Assembly (NCBI GenBank): GCA_016794985.1
Contig: JAEUIQ010000019.1
Coordinates: 62,001-126,000, forward strand
Length of the DNA stretch: 64,000 bases
Direction: 5' to 3'
Source of the DNA: Planctomycetaceae bacterium
GTDB lineage: Bacteria; Planctomycetota; Planctomycetia; Pirellulales; Pirellulaceae
The notes under the pieces were generated by a model that saw only the letters and a program-made list of their open reading frames with translations, ran no database searches and was not told the origin of the DNA. Both the position numbers and the translations under genes were made by a program. Every line of letters starts with the position of its first letter. The first letter of the stretch is position 1. Below are positions 63,240-64,000 of the stretch, piece after piece.

Positions 63240-64000
63240 TCAAGTATCCTGCTGGGTTTTCGCGGCCAACTTCGCGTACTGCAACAGGTCGGAAAACGAC
63301 CGCATCGGCTCCGTGCCTTGCAGCATCCCATCGGTGATCGGAGCTGCCGGTGCGGCAGCGACGCGGTCGCGGTTCGGGGTTCGGTCTCGATACTTCGGCG
63401 CGTTTCGGTTGGGCCGATTCGATTTAGAGGATTCCGACTTTTGATCCGTGGAACGCCGTTGCGATGCGGCACCCTTCGGAGTCGAATGCGATTGGGCAGC
63501 TTGCCTGTGCCCCGCTTCGAAACGAGCCCCTTCGAAACGAGCACGGGATTCGGTCGGTGCGGGTCGTTCGAATCGATCGTTGCCGCTCTTGCGATCCTTA
63601 GGTACGGATTCACGAGAATTTTCGTGGGGCAGTGCAGGATCAACGGCGGTCAATGACACCCGGCCCCGTTTGCGATCAATCGACTGAACCCATACGTCAA
63701 CAATGTCGCCCACCGAAAAATACTGGTGCGGATCGCGAACGTATTCGCGCGCCAAATTGCTGATATGCACCAGCCCGCTCTCGCCAATGCCAATATCGAC
63801 AAAGACGCCAAAATCGACCACATTCAACACTTGCCCCTTCAAGGCCATCCCGACTGAAAGGTCTTGAACCTGGAGAATTCCTTTGCGGAAGATCGGTGTT
63901 GGCATCTGATCCCGAGGGTCGCGTCCGGGACGCTTCAGTGCCTCCAACAGATCACGTTTCAAATGCTCACCGATTGGCTCAGTACCAGCAAACTTTGCGG
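63240..64000 (-). CDS. tex: 3' part of a Tex-like S1 RNA-binding protein (5' beyond window)
   Basis: The window holds the C-terminal about 250 residues. The frame is open to the right edge, upstream of the TTG at 63962. LRRPGRDPRD-like sequence (ALKRPGRDPRD) precedes an S1 domain with GMALKGQVLNVVDFGVFVDIGIGESGLVHIS and VGDIVDVWVQSIDRKRGRVSLT, as at the end of Tex, a conserved nucleic-acid-binding accessory of transcription. A basic, disordered tail of about 120 residues (rich in Arg, Ser, Pro) follows the S1 domain, longer than in Tex of enterobacteria. Confidence 0.9.
   Translation of the reverse strand, partial: AKFAGTEPIGEHLKRDLLEALKRPGRDPRDQMPTPIFRKGILQVQDLSVGMALKGQVLNVVDFGVFVDIGIGESGLVHISNLAREYVRDPHQYFSVGDIVDVWVQSIDRKRGRVSLTAVDPALPHENSRESVPKDRKSGNDRFERPAPTESRARFEGARFEAGHRQAAQSHSTPKGAASQRRSTDQKSESSKSNRPNRNAPKYRDRTPNRDRVAAAPAAPITDGMLQGTEPMRSFSDLLQYAKLAAKTQQDT

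Overview
The window looks like chromosomal DNA of a planctomycete, probably of the Pirellulales. This is inferred from gene content: a PSD1/DUF1553 tail followed by a DUF1501 protein and a WD40 protein, a DUF1598 protein, a decaheme cytochrome with a cysteine-rich cytosolic leader, cysteine-poor lipoproteins, and very large FtsX-type permeases. GC content is moderate. Genes lie on both strands in short operons, many with ATGA or GTGA start/stop overlaps.

Layout: 1-2.9 kb holds a PSD1 end, DUF1501, WD40 and a small lipoprotein with a strong terminator. 2.9-8.3 kb is the highlight: a lone conserved hypothetical gene, then, divergently, a compact five-gene ubiquitin-like operon. It encodes a YukD/EsaB-type Ubl, a strikingly eukaryote-like E2, a ThiF-type E1, a membrane-anchored JAMM protease and a membrane-anchored RING-like protein, so one transcript could supply a modifier, its conjugation and its removal. 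8.6-13.7 kb: acyl-CoA synthetase, CinA-C amidase, PlsC-type acyltransferase, GGDEF cyclase. 13.8-16 kb: a sulfur module (TSUP exporter, rhodanese, ArsR-family regulator) with a shared CATT-N10-AATG site before both transcripts. 16.7-23.3 kb: DUF4190, thymidine phosphorylase, thioredoxin-like protein, an ABC-2 exporter, DUF1598.

23.3-27.5 kb is a decayed mobile region: copies of a hairpin repeat (REP-like), a broken Y1/RAYT-type transposase flanked by inverted copies of that repeat, an HsdR C-terminal remnant cut off by the repeat, and tRNA-Ser(GCU). YebC and a methyltransferase sit inside it. 27.9-38.8 kb is a redox block: NAD(P)H-type reductase with 2Fe-2S, tetraheme c554-like cytochrome, a protein fusing two cyclic-nucleotide domains to a four-cluster ferredoxin, a b-type cytochrome, and a decaheme cytochrome. 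A class III nucleotide cyclase is transcribed divergently, which suggests that cyclic nucleotide signalling gates electron transfer.

38.8-45.5 kb: a split MacAB-TolC exporter and a proline-rich membrane protein. 45.6-51 kb: tRNA-Leu(CAA), a giant FtsX permease, DUF971, an exported isoaspartyl methyltransferase. 51-55.5 kb is an accessory region: REP-like repeats, an orphan Rhs C-terminal cassette with an in-frame stop and a small membrane protein behind it, then about 2.4 kb of tandem 140-bp and 175-bp units, each carrying a perfect hairpin. 55.5-64 kb is housekeeping: HNH endonuclease, DnaE, glycerate kinase, glycosyltransferase, a conserved hypothetical gene and the 3' part of tex.
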